DNA from: Gemmatimonadota bacterium
Lineage (GTDB): Bacteria > Gemmatimonadota > Gemmatimonadetes > Gemmatimonadales > GWC2-71-9
Length of the DNA: 64,000 bases
Direction: 5' to 3'
NCBI GenBank assembly: GCA_022563595.1
Contig: JADFNB010000014.1
Location: forward strand, 5,001 to 69,000
Shown one piece after another: positions 34,612-43,653 of the stretch. The translations under genes and the position numbers were made by a program. The notes beneath the pieces were generated by a model that had not been told where the DNA came from, did not search any database, and saw nothing but the letters and a program-made list of their open reading frames with translations. Numbering within the stretch: position 1 is the stretch's first letter; every line of letters starts with the position of its first letter.

Positions 34612-36243
34612 ATGTCCACGTTTGCCCGCACGCTTCTCGGGATCGCTCTCGGCGTTCTGCTCACGTCACCGCTCCCGGCACAGGGTCGCTGGGTACGCCA
34701 CCAGGATCCTTGTAAGCTCAGCACCGGCCACCCGCTCGTGGGCGGCGCCATCCTCTATCTGAAACAGGCCATCGAGACCCGATATCCGGACCAGCGGGAC
34801 GGCCGTCTGGCCGAGGCGCTCCGCGTGCTCACGGAAGCGCTGACGGACGAGCGCCAGCACGACAATGCTGCTGTGTGGTACTTCCTCGGACGGTACTACA
34901 CGGAGATGGTTGACCCGGCCGGCGCCGACTCCGCGTTCCGCAGAGCGGAACAGCTGCAGCCGATATGTGCGGATGACATCGCCCAGTATCGGGACAAGAT
35001 GGCGCCGCTCTCGCTCAACGAGGCGCTGCGCACCTGGGGATCGGGACAGAACGACTCGGCCGCATATTTCTTCCACTTGGCAGCCCGCCTCAATTCCGAT
35101 GACGCCGAGGTGCCACTCTACCTCAGCATCATGTATGCGACGAGTGGCGCGCTGGACTCGGCCGCCAAGTACCTGGCGATCGGTCTCGACGCGTCGGCGA
35201 GTGATACGACGGCAGGCCAGCGGCTCAAGCAGGCACAACTGGAGCTTGCCCGCGCCTATGAGACGCGCGCCTATCAGAATCAGGCGATCATACGGGCACC
35301 CCTGACGCGGATGAACCGCGACTCGATGGTCCGGATGGTGGGACGCGACTCCACCCGGCTCGCCACGATGCTTGGCCGTGTACAGGAGATCTACGACCGC
35401 GGACGCCAGCTCGATCCCGAATCCCGAGGCGTGTTCGAGCAGGAATCCACTACGGTGGCGACCCGATTGGGGGGCTACCGCGCGGCCCGCGACTCGCTCA
35501 CCGCAGCGGCGATCGCCGATAGCGTGGACGCGATGGAATCGCTCGCGCCCGCTCTGGACCGGTACCGAGCCTACCTCGACCGGTTCCCGGACGACGTAAC
35601 CGCAGCGATGAACCTCGCCCGGCTGTATTCGGCCGCCGGGGACAGCGACAAGCTGAGCGCGCTGATCGATCGGATCGTCGTGGCGGATAATGCCGATGCC
35701 AGCGCGCTCGTTCAGGGAGGGATGAGCCTTTTCGGTGAAGGGCAACACGTCAGCGCAGCCCGCATGCTCGAGGCGGCGCTCAAGATCAATCCCAATCACC
35801 GCACCGCGCTGCTCATGCTGTGCCGCTCGTATTACGCGCTTCAGGAGCAGGAGAAACTGATGCCGGTGGCCCGCCGCCTGGCGGTGATCGATCCCCTCAA
35901 CTCGAACGCCGTCCGGATGCTGGCGCTCGGATGGGCGCTCGCGGGCGACCGCGACTCGGTCGGCTACTACGTCGCCATGGCCGATACCGGCATCGTCTGG
36001 CACGTCAACGTCCAGCAGTTCATGACCCGGAAGACCCTGACCAGGCTTACCGGCTCGGTGCGCAACCTCGTGCCCCGCCCGCTGCCGGCAACGACCCTGC
36101 TGTTCGAGTTCCTCGACAGCGACGGGAACGTCCTGTTCAGTTTCCCGGTCGAGGTCCCCGCGCTCGAGCCCCGCGCTCGGTCGTCGATCTCGATTCGGGA
36201 GCAACAGGGCGGCTCCGTAGCGTGGCGGTACCGCAGGCAGTGA
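34612..36243 (+). CDS. Secreted TPR protein, paralog B
   Basis: The 543-residue protein has a signal peptide (LLGIALGVLLTSPLPAQG). Its opening CKLSTGHPLVGGAILYLKQA parallels paralog A, as do ALRVLTEAL and AVWYFLGRYYTE. TPR-like helices run from about 55 to 460. A C-terminal beta domain (RLTGSVRNLVPRPLPATTLL, then LEPRARSSISI) ends in AWRYRRQ. It is 64 residues longer than paralog A. Shared start and end domains point to tandem duplication. The function is unknown; an envelope scaffold is likely. Confidence 0.8.
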   Translation: MSTFARTLLGIALGVLLTSPLPAQGRWVRHQDPCKLSTGHPLVGGAILYLKQAIETRYPDQRDGRLAEALRVLTEALTDERQHDNAAVWYFLGRYYTEMVDPAGADSAFRRAEQLQPICADDIAQYRDKMAPLSLNEALRTWGSGQNDSAAYFFHLAARLNSDDAEVPLYLSIMYATSGALDSAAKYLAIGLDASASDTTAGQRLKQAQLELARAYETRAYQNQAIIRAPLTRMNRDSMVRMVGRDSTRLATMLGRVQEIYDRGRQLDPESRGVFEQESTTVATRLGGYRAARDSLTAAAIADSVDAMESLAPALDRYRAYLDRFPDDVTAAMNLARLYSAAGDSDKLSALIDRIVVADNADASALVQGGMSLFGEGQHVSAARMLEAALKINPNHRTALLMLCRSYYALQEQEKLMPVARRLAVIDPLNSNAVRMLALGWALAGDRDSVGYYVAMADTGIVWHVNVQQFMTRKTLTRLTGSVRNLVPRPLPATTLLFEFLDSDGNVLFSFPVEVPALEPRARSSISIREQQGGSVAWRYRRQ

Positions 36244-36272
36244 CCTGGTGAGGAGCCGGCGTGAGACGAGGA

Positions 36273-36296
36273 ATGGCGCGGCCACGGTCGCGCCAT
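36273..36296 (+). terminator. Hairpin downstream of TPR paralog B
   Basis: ATGGCGCG (36273-36280) and CGCGCCAT (36289-36296) form a perfect 8-bp stem with an 8-base loop. CTATCTTT follows, a weak pyrimidine tail. It is likely the first of two tandem terminators. Confidence 0.5.
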
Positions 36297-36310
36297 CTAT
36301 CTTTAGGGTG

Positions 36311-36331
36311 CGGCCGCGTAGCGGCCGTTTT
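36311..36331 (+). terminator. Intrinsic terminator
   Basis: CGGCCGC (36311-36317), a three-base loop GTA and GCGGCCG (36321-36327) form a 7-bp GC stem followed by TTTT (36328-36331). This is the best Rho-independent terminator in the window and isolates the DUF512 gene from the TPR gene. Confidence 0.75.
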
Positions 36332-36361
36332 CGTATCTGTCTCTCAGGGCTGTGAGATCCT

Positions 36362-37639
36362 ATGGTGCGCATAGAGAACGTCGCGGATGGGTCGTTGGGT
36401 GCCGAGCTGGGCCTGACGACGGGAACCGAGTTGGTATCGGTGAACGGTCGTGCGCTCGACGATTTCCTGGACTGGGAGTTCCTCACCGCCGAGGACCACT
36501 TCGTCCTGCTGGCCCGCCTGCCGAGCGGAGAGGCTATCGAGTACGACGTGGAACGCCCCGAGGAGCTACCCATGGGGGTGGAGCTGGAACCGCCGCGCAT
36601 TCGTCGTTGTGGCAACCGCTGCGACTTCTGCTTCGTGGACGGGCTGCCGGAAGGCCTGCGGGAGAACCTCTATATCCGTGACGACGACTACCGGCTTTCC
36701 TTCCGGTACGGCAACTTCGCTACCCTGACGAACCTCAAGCAGAAGGACGTGGATCGGATCCTGGAGTACCGACTGTCTCCCCTCTACGTGTCGGTACACG
36801 CCACCGACCCCGTGATCCGGCGCCGCTACCTGCGAAACCCACGGGCGCCCGCGATCATCCCGCAGCTCGCACACTTCGCTGCCGGCGGAATCCGGTTTCA
36901 CACACAGATCGTGTTGTCGCCGGGCGTCAACGACGGCGACGTGCTGGTACGGAGTCTCGAGGACCTCTATGCACTCGGCGCTGCGGTACTCACCGTATCG
37001 GTCGTTCCGGTAGGACTCACGGAGTTCAGCAAGCATCACCTCGTGCGTGAGCCGCGACGGGACGAATGCCGCGCCGCGATCGAGGTAGCGGACCGGTACG
37101 CGGCGCGTGCGTTGGCCGAGCGCGGCGTCCGGTGGGTCTCGGGGTCGGACGAGCTGTACCTGGTTGCCGAAATGGAGCTGCCGGCGGCCGAGACATACGG
37201 TGATTTCGAGCAGGTGGAGAACGGAGTGGGCAGCGTGCGCCACCTCCAGCAACGGATCGCGGCATACCACGACGACCTTCCGGATCTCCACGGGAGGAGT
37301 ATCGGCGTGCTGACCGGCACGGCCATGGGGCGCCTGATGGCTCCGGTCCTGGAAGACCTGGCGCGCGCGACCGGGGCGCGTTTCGACGTCGTGGTGCTGG
37401 AGAACGATCTGTTCGGCCGCTCGGTGACCACCGCGGCGCTGCTCCCGGGACGAACGTTCCGCAGCGCGCTGGCCGACCGGCACGATCTCGATCTCGCGTT
37501 GCTGCCCGCCGAGGCGGTGAACGATCGGGGTTTGCTGATCGACGACATGACCGCCGCCGAGCTAATCGCGGGTGCCCCTTGCGACGTCAGGTTCTCATAC
37601 GATTTCGGTGACGCGCTCCTGGAGGGCGTTCCGGGATGA
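36362..37639 (+). CDS. PDZ/radical-SAM/DUF512 protein
   Basis: The 425-residue protein starts with a PDZ-like segment (1-65, ADGSLGAELGLTTGTELVSV). A CGNRCDFCFVD cysteine motif (residues 81-91) follows, of the CxxxCxxC radical-SAM type. A TIM-barrel-like region leads into the C-terminal DUF512 domain (about 220-425, with TGTAMGRLMAPVLEDL). Members of this family (TIGR03279-like Fe-S oxidoreductases) have no established reaction. It sits directly upstream of der with a four-base overlap, a linkage also seen in other phyla and suggestive of ribosome-related function. Confidence 0.85.
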   Translation: MVRIENVADGSLGAELGLTTGTELVSVNGRALDDFLDWEFLTAEDHFVLLARLPSGEAIEYDVERPEELPMGVELEPPRIRRCGNRCDFCFVDGLPEGLRENLYIRDDDYRLSFRYGNFATLTNLKQKDVDRILEYRLSPLYVSVHATDPVIRRRYLRNPRAPAIIPQLAHFAAGGIRFHTQIVLSPGVNDGDVLVRSLEDLYALGAAVLTVSVVPVGLTEFSKHHLVREPRRDECRAAIEVADRYAARALAERGVRWVSGSDELYLVAEMELPAAETYGDFEQVENGVGSVRHLQQRIAAYHDDLPDLHGRSIGVLTGTAMGRLMAPVLEDLARATGARFDVVVLENDLFGRSVTTAALLPGRTFRSALADRHDLDLALLPAEAVNDRGLLIDDMTAAELIAGAPCDVRFSYDFGDALLEGVPG

Positions 37640-38961
37640 CACGCGCGACGGTTGCGATCGTAGGAAGGCCCAACGTCGGCAAGTCGACCCTGTTCAACCG
37701 CATCGTCGGCGGGCGCCGCGCCATCGTGCACGACCGGCCCGGCGTGACCCGAGACCGGCACTTCGGTCGCGCGTCCTGGGCGGGGCGGGATTTCTGGCTG
37801 GTCGACACGGGAGGGTGGGTGGCGGGCACGGACGACGCCCTCGTGAGCGCAATCCGCGAGCAGGTGGAAACGGCAATTCAAGCGGCCGACGCGGTCATAC
37901 TGGTAGTGGACACACAAGAGGGAGTGCATCCAGCCGATCTCGAAGTCGCGGAGATCCTGCGACGCCGCAGCGATCAGGTGGTGCTGGCCGCCAATAAGGC
38001 CGACGAGCCCGCCACCGACGTCGCTTACCACCAGTTTTGCGAGCTGGGGCTCGGCGACCCGTGCCCGGTGTCAGCCGCCTCGGGCAAGGGAACGGGAGAC
38101 CTCCTCGACCGGTTGGTAGACCTTCTTCCGGCAACGGAAGCCGAGACGCGCGATCCGGATCAAGTGGACGTAGCCGTGGTGGGCCGGCCCAATGTCGGCA
38201 AGTCGAGTATCGTGAACCGGTTGCTGGGTGAGGAGCGAACCGTCGTTGCACCTGAGGCGGGCACTACCCGGGACGCGGTGGACTCCCCCTTGCGGTATCA
38301 CAGCACGACCCTCAACTTCATTGATACCGCGGGGTTACGGAAGCGAACGAAAGTAGAAGATGAGGTCGAGTTCTACTCCACCCTGCGCACCGAGCGGGCG
38401 GTGGAGCGAGCGGATGTTTGCGTCCTGGTGGTCGATGCGGCCGACGGCTTCCACGCGCAGAATCTCAAGATCGCCGCATCTATCTGGGAGCGCGGCGCCG
38501 GTCTCATCATCGCGGTCAACAAGTGGGACCTTATCCACGAGAAGGACACCACCACCGCGAAGCGCGGCCAGGATGAAGTGCTCGAACGAGCGCCGTTCCT
38601 GCGGGGCGTCCCGTTCGTGTACGTCTCCGCGCTGACCGGCCAGAGGACACGCAAGATCCTGGACCTCATCTTGGAGGTGGCTGCAGTCCGGCAGGAACGG
38701 ATTCAGACGGTAGAGGTGAACCGCGTGCTCCAGGCCTTGGTGCAGAGGCAGCAACCGCCCCAGCAGGCCGGTCAGGAGGTCAAGCTGTTGTACGGATCAC
38801 AGATCGGCACCGCTCCGCCCACGTTCGCGATCGTGGCGAACCGCCCGGAAGCGGTCCCGGAATCGTACCAGCGCTTCCTCGTCAACGGCTTTCGCCAGGC
38901 ATGGGGGTTCGCCGGTGTGCCGATTCGCGTGAGGCTCAGGAAGAAACGAGGCCGTCGGTGA
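37636..38961 (+). CDS. der: Der (EngA) ribosome-assembly GTPase
   Basis: Der has two GTPase domains in tandem and helps assemble the 50S subunit. The 441-residue protein shows GRPNVGKSTLFNRIVG at residue 11 and GRPNVGKSSIVNRLLG near 185. Each domain has its DTGG/DTAG and NKxD motifs (VDTGGW, ANKAD; IDTAGL, NKWD). A C-terminal KH-like domain ends the protein. It overlaps plsY by four bases. Confidence 0.96.
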   Translation: MTRATVAIVGRPNVGKSTLFNRIVGGRRAIVHDRPGVTRDRHFGRASWAGRDFWLVDTGGWVAGTDDALVSAIREQVETAIQAADAVILVVDTQEGVHPADLEVAEILRRRSDQVVLAANKADEPATDVAYHQFCELGLGDPCPVSAASGKGTGDLLDRLVDLLPATEAETRDPDQVDVAVVGRPNVGKSSIVNRLLGEERTVVAPEAGTTRDAVDSPLRYHSTTLNFIDTAGLRKRTKVEDEVEFYSTLRTERAVERADVCVLVVDAADGFHAQNLKIAASIWERGAGLIIAVNKWDLIHEKDTTTAKRGQDEVLERAPFLRGVPFVYVSALTGQRTRKILDLILEVAAVRQERIQTVEVNRVLQALVQRQQPPQQAGQEVKLLYGSQIGTAPPTFAIVANRPEAVPESYQRFLVNGFRQAWGFAGVPIRVRLRKKRGRR

Positions 38962-39557
38962 GCGCCGCTGCCATTTTCCTCGCCGCCTACGTGGCGGGAT
39001 CGATCCCGACGAGCTGGATCGCAGCGCGCTACGGGGCGGGAATCGATCTGCGCGAGCATGGGAGCAAGAACTTGGGTGCCACCAATCTCTATCGGGTGCT
39101 CGGGTGGAAGTACGCCATCCCTGTAGGACTGTTCGACGCGGCCAAGGGTGCGGTCCCGGTGGTGCTGCTCGCACCGCTCGCGGGATCACAGCGCTGGATG
39201 CCGCTGGCGGTCGGCGTCGCCACCATCCTGGGACACGTCTACTCCGTATTCATGCGGTTCCGGGGAGGGAAGGGCGTCGCCACCGCCGCCGGCGTGCTGC
39301 TGGCGCTCGCCCCGATCCCGTTGGCGATCAGCGTGGCCGTCTGGGCGCTGGTCCTCAAGCTCACTGGCTACGTGTCCCTGTCATCCGTGACCGGCGCCCT
39401 CACGTTCCCTGTCGCCGCGTGGCTGCTGCATCCCGATATCTATCTCCTGGCGGTCGGCGTGGCCCTCGCCCTATTCATCGTCTACACGCACCGCGCAAAT
39501 GTTCGGCGGCTCCTCTCCGGTACGGAGTCACGATTCGGACGGCGTGGGGAAGCGTAG
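38958..39557 (+). CDS. plsY: PlsY, acyl-phosphate:glycerol-3-phosphate acyltransferase
   Basis: PlsY makes lysophosphatidic acid from acyl-phosphate and glycerol-3-phosphate at the inner membrane. From GTG 38958, overlapping the der stop, it has 199 residues and about five helices. The family motifs GSIPTSWIAARY, REHGSKNLGATNLYRVLG and RFRGGKGVATAAG are clear. The adjacent gpsA supplies its substrate. Confidence 0.95.
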   Translation: MSAAAIFLAAYVAGSIPTSWIAARYGAGIDLREHGSKNLGATNLYRVLGWKYAIPVGLFDAAKGAVPVVLLAPLAGSQRWMPLAVGVATILGHVYSVFMRFRGGKGVATAAGVLLALAPIPLAISVAVWALVLKLTGYVSLSSVTGALTFPVAAWLLHPDIYLLAVGVALALFIVYTHRANVRRLLSGTESRFGRRGEA

Positions 39558-40574
39558 ATGCGAGTCGCGGTCATCGGCGCGGGGAGCTGGGGAACCACTC
39601 TGGCCGATCTGCTGGCCCGGAACGGGCACGACGTCGCGGTCTGGGCGCTCGAGGCCGAGGTCGTGGAGGCGATCAACGCACGTCACGAGAACACGGTCTT
39701 TCTCCCCGGCGCCGAACTCGCGGAGTCGATCGTCGCGCACGGCGACATAGTCACAGCCGTCCGCGGCGCCGAGCTGGTGGTCAGCGCCTCGCCTTCGCAC
39801 GCGGTCCGCGCGGTGAGCGCTCGTGTGGCGCAGGCCCTGGGCGACCGAGCCCCCACCTCCGCCCCCGCCCCCGTGGTCGTGAGCGTCTCGAAGGGGCTGG
39901 AAGAGGGCACCCACGACTTCATGAGCGAGATCCTCGGCGAGACGCTTCCCGGCTGTTCCGTCGTCGCCCTGTCAGGCCCGACCTTTGCCAAGGAGGTGTC
40001 AGCGCGACAACCGACGGCGCTGGTGGCGGCCTCACGGAATCCAACCGCTGCGGAAACCGTGCAACAGGTCTTCTCTAACAGATACTTCCGGGTGTATACG
40101 TCGTCAGACGTCGTGGGTGTCGAGCTGGGCGGAGCCCTGAAGAACGTTATCGCCCTAGCCGCCGGTATCCTGGACGGCATCGGGCTCGGCCACAACCCGC
40201 GTGCCGCGCTCATTACCCGCGGGCTGGCAGAGATCACGCGGCTCGGCGTGGCGCTGGGTGCCGAGGCGAGCACCTTCGCGGGCTTGGCAGGGATGGGAGA
40301 TCTGCTGCTCACCGCGACCGGCACGTTGAGCCGCAACCGCACGTTGGGGGTCGAACTCGGCAAGGGCCGCAGCCTCGAAGACGCGCTGCGCGGGCGCCGC
40401 ACGGTCGCCGAGGGCGTGCGTACGGCGCGGACGGCGGTCGAGCTGGGCGAGCGCGAGGGCGTTGAGCTGCCGATCGCCCAGGAGGTGTCGCACATTCTGT
40501 TCGAAGGCAAGCCGCCGCTTCAGGCGATCGAGGATCTCATGGAACGGGAACTGAAAGCGGAGCACTGGCGGTGA
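39558..40574 (+). CDS. gpsA: GpsA, NAD(P)-dependent glycerol-3-phosphate dehydrogenase
   Basis: GpsA reduces dihydroxyacetone phosphate to glycerol-3-phosphate for phospholipid synthesis. The 338-residue protein starts immediately after the plsY stop. The Rossmann turn VIGAGSWGTTLADLLARNG lies at residue 5, SGPTFAKEVSARQPTALV near 137, and the catalytic Lys in GGALKNVIALAAG near 195. Its end overlaps the MerR gene start. Confidence 0.96.
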   Translation: MRVAVIGAGSWGTTLADLLARNGHDVAVWALEAEVVEAINARHENTVFLPGAELAESIVAHGDIVTAVRGAELVVSASPSHAVRAVSARVAQALGDRAPTSAPAPVVVSVSKGLEEGTHDFMSEILGETLPGCSVVALSGPTFAKEVSARQPTALVAASRNPTAAETVQQVFSNRYFRVYTSSDVVGVELGGALKNVIALAAGILDGIGLGHNPRAALITRGLAEITRLGVALGAEASTFAGLAGMGDLLLTATGTLSRNRTLGVELGKGRSLEDALRGRRTVAEGVRTARTAVELGEREGVELPIAQEVSHILFEGKPPLQAIEDLMERELKAEHWR

Positions 40575-40966
40575 CCGCGTCCCGCCCCCGCCCCCGCCCC
40601 CACCCCCTACAGGAGTTCTTCGCCATCGGCGATGTCTGTCAACTCACAGACCTCAAGCCCCACGTGCTGCGCTACTGGGAAAGCCAGTTCCGATTCCTCA
40701 GTCCTGCAAAAAACCGCTCCGGGAACCGCGTCTACCAGCGTCGTGAGATCGAGCTGATCATGCTGGTCAAGCACCTCCTGTACACGGAGAAATACACGAT
40801 CGACGGCGCACGGCAGCGGATCGACCACTACCGGCGGACCGGCGTGCTGCGAGCCGAGGCGCGCTACGCCCTCCAGCACGAGACCATCGAGAACCTGCGA
40901 CGCGAACTGCAGGACATCCTCTCCATTCTGACACCACCCGGCTCCGTTGCGGATACTCATCAGTAA
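40571..40966 (+). CDS. MerR-family transcriptional regulator
   Basis: The 131-residue protein begins at GTG 40571. After an Arg/Pro-rich head, a MerR winged helix runs from about residue 16 to 85 (FFAIGDVCQLTDLKPHVLRYWE and RSGNRVYQRREIELIMLVKHLL). The effector domain is short and lacks Cys residues, so it is not a metal sensor. It is close to the MerR subgroup common in Gram-negative genomes near ihf or tRNA genes. Targets are unknown. Its end overlaps surE by 20 bases. Confidence 0.88.
   Translation: MTASRPRPRPHPLQEFFAIGDVCQLTDLKPHVLRYWESQFRFLSPAKNRSGNRVYQRREIELIMLVKHLLYTEKYTIDGARQRIDHYRRTGVLRAEARYALQHETIENLRRELQDILSILTPPGSVADTHQ
40581..40604 (+). repeat. Hexanucleotide C-rich repeat in MerR gene start
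   Basis: Four copies of CCCGCC (the last is CCCACC) encode the Pro/Arg head of the MerR-type protein at codons 4-11. Such tracts can slip during replication. Confidence 0.8.
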
Positions 40967-41696
40967 CGACGACGGCATCCTTTCGCGCGGTATCGGGGTT
41001 CTGGTGGACGTTTGCCGCAAGGTCGGTGACGTCACCGTAGTCGCGCCCGACCGCGAGCAGAGCGGCGCGAGCCATTCGCTCACGCTCGCCCGGCCCCTCC
41101 GTCCGGTGAAACGGGGGGAAAAGATGTACCAAGTCGATGGCACGCCGACCGACTGCATCCTGCTGGCGCTCAATGCGCTGCTCGACGAGAAGCCCGACTT
41201 TGTCTTCTCCGGAGTGAATCACGGTCCGAACATGGGCGAGGACGTGCTCTACTCGGGCACGGTGGCGGCTGCTATGGAGGGACTATCCGCGGGAATCCCC
41301 GGAGTGGCTGTCTCGTTCGCCGGCGGTGACATCGAGCTGATCGACACACAACGGGAATGGCTGGAGCGCCTCACACGGGACATCCTGAAGGTACGGAGCT
41401 TTCCGGCGGAGACGTTGCTCAACATCAATTTCCCGCCAATCGCCGGGGACGAGATCGCCGGCATTCGTGTCACGACGCTCGGTAACCGCGTGTTCGAGGG
41501 ATCGATCGTCACGAGCAAGGATCCCTGGGGTCGGAAGGTCCACTGGATCGGGGGAGGGCACATCTCATGGTCCGGCAGGGAAGACTCCGATTTCCGCGCG
41601 GTCCAAGAAGGCTACATCTCCATCACACCGCTGCACGTAGACCTCACGAACTACGATCTCCTCGAAGCCGTGAGCGCATGGGATCTCGGCCGCTAG
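40947..41696 (+). CDS. surE: SurE 5'/3'-nucleotidase
   Basis: SurE is a metal-dependent nucleoside monophosphatase used in stress and stationary phase. The 249-residue protein starts at TTG 40947. ILISNDDGILSRGI carries the metal-binding Asp-Asp pair, APDREQSGASHSLTL follows, and SGVNHGPNMGEDVLYSGTVA contains the conserved Asn. The neighbouring pcm gene is the classical partner. The end overlaps pcm by 19 bases. Confidence 0.95.
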   Translation: MRILISNDDGILSRGIGVLVDVCRKVGDVTVVAPDREQSGASHSLTLARPLRPVKRGEKMYQVDGTPTDCILLALNALLDEKPDFVFSGVNHGPNMGEDVLYSGTVAAAMEGLSAGIPGVAVSFAGGDIELIDTQREWLERLTRDILKVRSFPAETLLNINFPPIAGDEIAGIRVTTLGNRVFEGSIVTSKDPWGRKVHWIGGGHISWSGREDSDFRAVQEGYISITPLHVDLTNYDLLEAVSAWDLGR

Positions 41697-42346
41697 CCGA
41701 CACATACGGCGGCTACCGCGCGCGGCTGGTCGAGACGCTGCGCGCAAAGGGCATCCGTGATCTGGCGGTCCTACGTGCCTTCGGGGAGATACCGAGACAT
41801 CTCTTCATCCCGGAAGCCCTGGTGCGGCGGGCGTACGATGACACCTCGCTGCCTATCGGAAACCAGCAGACCATTTCGGCGCCTTCGACCCAGGCTCGCT
41901 ACCTCGAGGCGCTCGCCCTGAACGGCACCGAGCGGGTCCTCGAAATCGGCACGGGATCGGGGTACCAGGCGGCACTCCTGACCTACCTGTGCAGGCGGGT
42001 AGTGACGGTGGAGCGTATCGCGGTTCTCGCCTCGGGCGCCCGGACGGCGCTCGAGCGAGCCGGCATCGACGGGGTTCTGGTCGTGACCGGAGACGGGTCG
42101 ATCGGCTACCGTTCTGACGCGCCCTATGAGGGAATCGTGGTGGCGGCGGCGGGTCCCGAGGTACCCGAGCCGCTGCTCGAACAGCTCGCCGAGGGGGGCC
42201 GCCTCGTGATGCCACTCGAGCGCGGCGGCGGGCAGGCCCTGGTCAGGATAACCCGCGCCGGAGACAGCCTGAGAGAGGAAACGCTCGGCAATGCCCAATT
42301 CGTGCCGCTGATCGGTCGCCACGGGCACACTGGCGAGCCCTCATGA
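41678..42346 (+). CDS. pcm: Protein-L-isoaspartate O-methyltransferase
   Basis: Pcm repairs isoaspartyl residues in aged proteins. From ATG 41678 the product has 222 residues. PRHLFIPEALVRRAYDD and LPIGNQQTISAPS are family signatures, and VLEIGTGSGYQAALLTYL is the SAM-binding motif. The start lies inside the end of surE, which is common for this pair. Its stop overlaps the DedA gene. Confidence 0.94.
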   Translation: MGSRPLADTYGGYRARLVETLRAKGIRDLAVLRAFGEIPRHLFIPEALVRRAYDDTSLPIGNQQTISAPSTQARYLEALALNGTERVLEIGTGSGYQAALLTYLCRRVVTVERIAVLASGARTALERAGIDGVLVVTGDGSIGYRSDAPYEGIVVAAAGPEVPEPLLEQLAEGGRLVMPLERGGGQALVRITRAGDSLREETLGNAQFVPLIGRHGHTGEPS

Positions 42347-43011
42347 TCGAAACCCTATCGAGTTGGCTCGGCAGCGTCGTCACATGGCTCGTCAACACGA
42401 TCGGGACCCTCGGATACCCCGGTATTACCGTGCTCATGGCCTTGGAGTCGTCGTTCTTCCCATTCCCCAGCGAGGTCGTGCTACCGCCGGCAGGATACCT
42501 GGCCGCCAAAGGCCAGATGAACGCCTATGCAGTGGCTGGTGCCGGCATCCTGGGAAGCGTCCTGGGTGCCGTGTTCAACTATGTCGTCGCCGTTCGGCTG
42601 GGCCGGCCGTTGCTCCACAAGTACCACCGCATGCTCCTGATCAAGGAGCATTCGCTCGACCGAGCCGAGGCATTCTTCCGGCGCCACGGCGAGATCAGCA
42701 CCTTCGTGGGCCGCCTGATTCCGGTCATTCGCCAGTATATCTCGCTCCCGGCCGGCCTGGCCCACATGCGCCTCGAGCTGTTCGTCCTGTACACGGCGCT
42801 CGGTGCGGGGATCTGGTGCGCCGTTCTCACCTGGATCGGGTGGTACCTGGGAACGCATGCTGAAGTGCTCCAAGATCAGCAGGTGCACCGCTACGTGACC
42901 GGCGCCCTACTGGTTCTGGCCCCGGTGATCGTCGTGATCGTCACCACATATGTGGTCCACCAGCGCCGCCGGACTCGGCGTGAGGCCCGGGTCGCGGGGG
43001 TCGATGAGTGA
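42343..43011 (+). CDS. DedA-family membrane protein, copy 1
   Basis: The 222-residue protein has the DedA pattern. An N-terminal amphipathic start is followed by ALESSFFPFPSEVVLPPAGYLA, GSVLGAVFNYVVAVRLGR, and GRLIPVIRQYISLPAGLAHM near residue 125. Further helices close the fold. DedA proteins include flippases for undecaprenyl phosphate and phosphatidylethanolamine, and the exact substrate here is unknown. A second DedA protein is encoded at 61638-62258. Confidence 0.9.
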   Translation: MIETLSSWLGSVVTWLVNTIGTLGYPGITVLMALESSFFPFPSEVVLPPAGYLAAKGQMNAYAVAGAGILGSVLGAVFNYVVAVRLGRPLLHKYHRMLLIKEHSLDRAEAFFRRHGEISTFVGRLIPVIRQYISLPAGLAHMRLELFVLYTALGAGIWCAVLTWIGWYLGTHAEVLQDQQVHRYVTGALLVLAPVIVVIVTTYVVHQRRRTRREARVAGVDE

Positions 43012-43295
43012 GCACGAGCGCCGACAGGGCATACCGTTGGCTCATTTCAGGCCGGGTGCAGGCAGTCGGATTCCGCTGGTTCGCGCTCCGGCGGGCTGAT
43101 GAGCTGGGCATCGTGGGATGGGCCAAGAACCTCGCCGATGGTCGTGTGGAGGCCGTGGGCAGGGGAGCGACCGCCGCATTGGATGCCTTTGACGCGGCTC
43201 TACGTAAGGGACCCTGGCACGCGCGTGTGGACAATGTTGAAAAAGAAGATATTCCACATGAGCAGATTGACATCAAGTTCTTTGATACCAGATAG
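43008..43295 (+). CDS. acyP: Acylphosphatase
   Basis: This small enzyme hydrolyses acyl phosphates. Its 95 residues match the family. SGRVQAVGFRWFALRRADELG carries the catalytic Arg (Arg in GFRWF) and GWAKNLADGRVEAVGRG the catalytic Asn. The GTG start overlaps the dedA stop. The stop codon lies inside a short inverted repeat, AGATAG/CTATCT, at about 43290-43305. Confidence 0.92.
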   Translation: MSTSADRAYRWLISGRVQAVGFRWFALRRADELGIVGWAKNLADGRVEAVGRGATAALDAFDAALRKGPWHARVDNVEKEDIPHEQIDIKFFDTR

Positions 43296-43548
43296 TTAGC
43301 TATCTCATGACCGGTGCCATCAACACCTGATACCATTTCTCGTGGACACTCCTTCCCGGCCCCGGTACCCAGTCACTCGCTCCAGCATTGGCCAATTCGA
43401 ACAACTCCCGGCGAATTGAGCCCATCCGTGCGGCCGACGCCCAAATGGCAGCACAGGTGGCGCTGGTACGGCGGTACGCAACGCTCGTACTCGCGGAGAT
43501 CCGCCAATACCGCCCCAACCCGTAAGTGATTAAGTTGTCTCGGCCGAC
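43296..43548. other. Short intergenic region before tRNA-Arg, no secure gene
   Basis: I see no recognisable gene in these 253 bases. A plus-strand frame from TTG 43388 to TAA 43525 (45 residues, ending VLAEIRQYRPNP) and a minus-strand frame are open, but neither has a ribosome site. A TAAGTT hexamer at 43531-43536 could be the -10 box of the tRNA gene, with a poor -35 box. Confidence 0.4.
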
Positions 43549-43621
43549 GCCCCTGTAGCTCAGCGGATAGAGCAGCGGTTTCCTAAACCGTTGGTCGGGT
43601 GTTCGAGTCACCCCAGGGGCA
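43549..43621 (+). tRNA. tRNA-Arg, anticodon CCT
   Basis: The 73-base cloverleaf has acceptor GCCCCTG/CAGGGGC, D arm GCTCAGCGGATAGAGC, anticodon loop TTCCTAA with anticodon CCT, and T arm GGGTGTTCGAGTCACCC. The discriminator is A and CCA is not encoded. It decodes AGG arginine codons. Confidence 0.97.
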
Positions 43622-43653
43622 TTGGCGCCCCCCGGGCAACGGGTGGGAAGGAA

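Noticed and set aside
34666-36615. 649-codon minus-strand open frame opposite TPR paralog B
   Set aside because: It lacks a ribosome site and domain patterns, and the plus-strand TPR protein with signal peptide explains the sequence.
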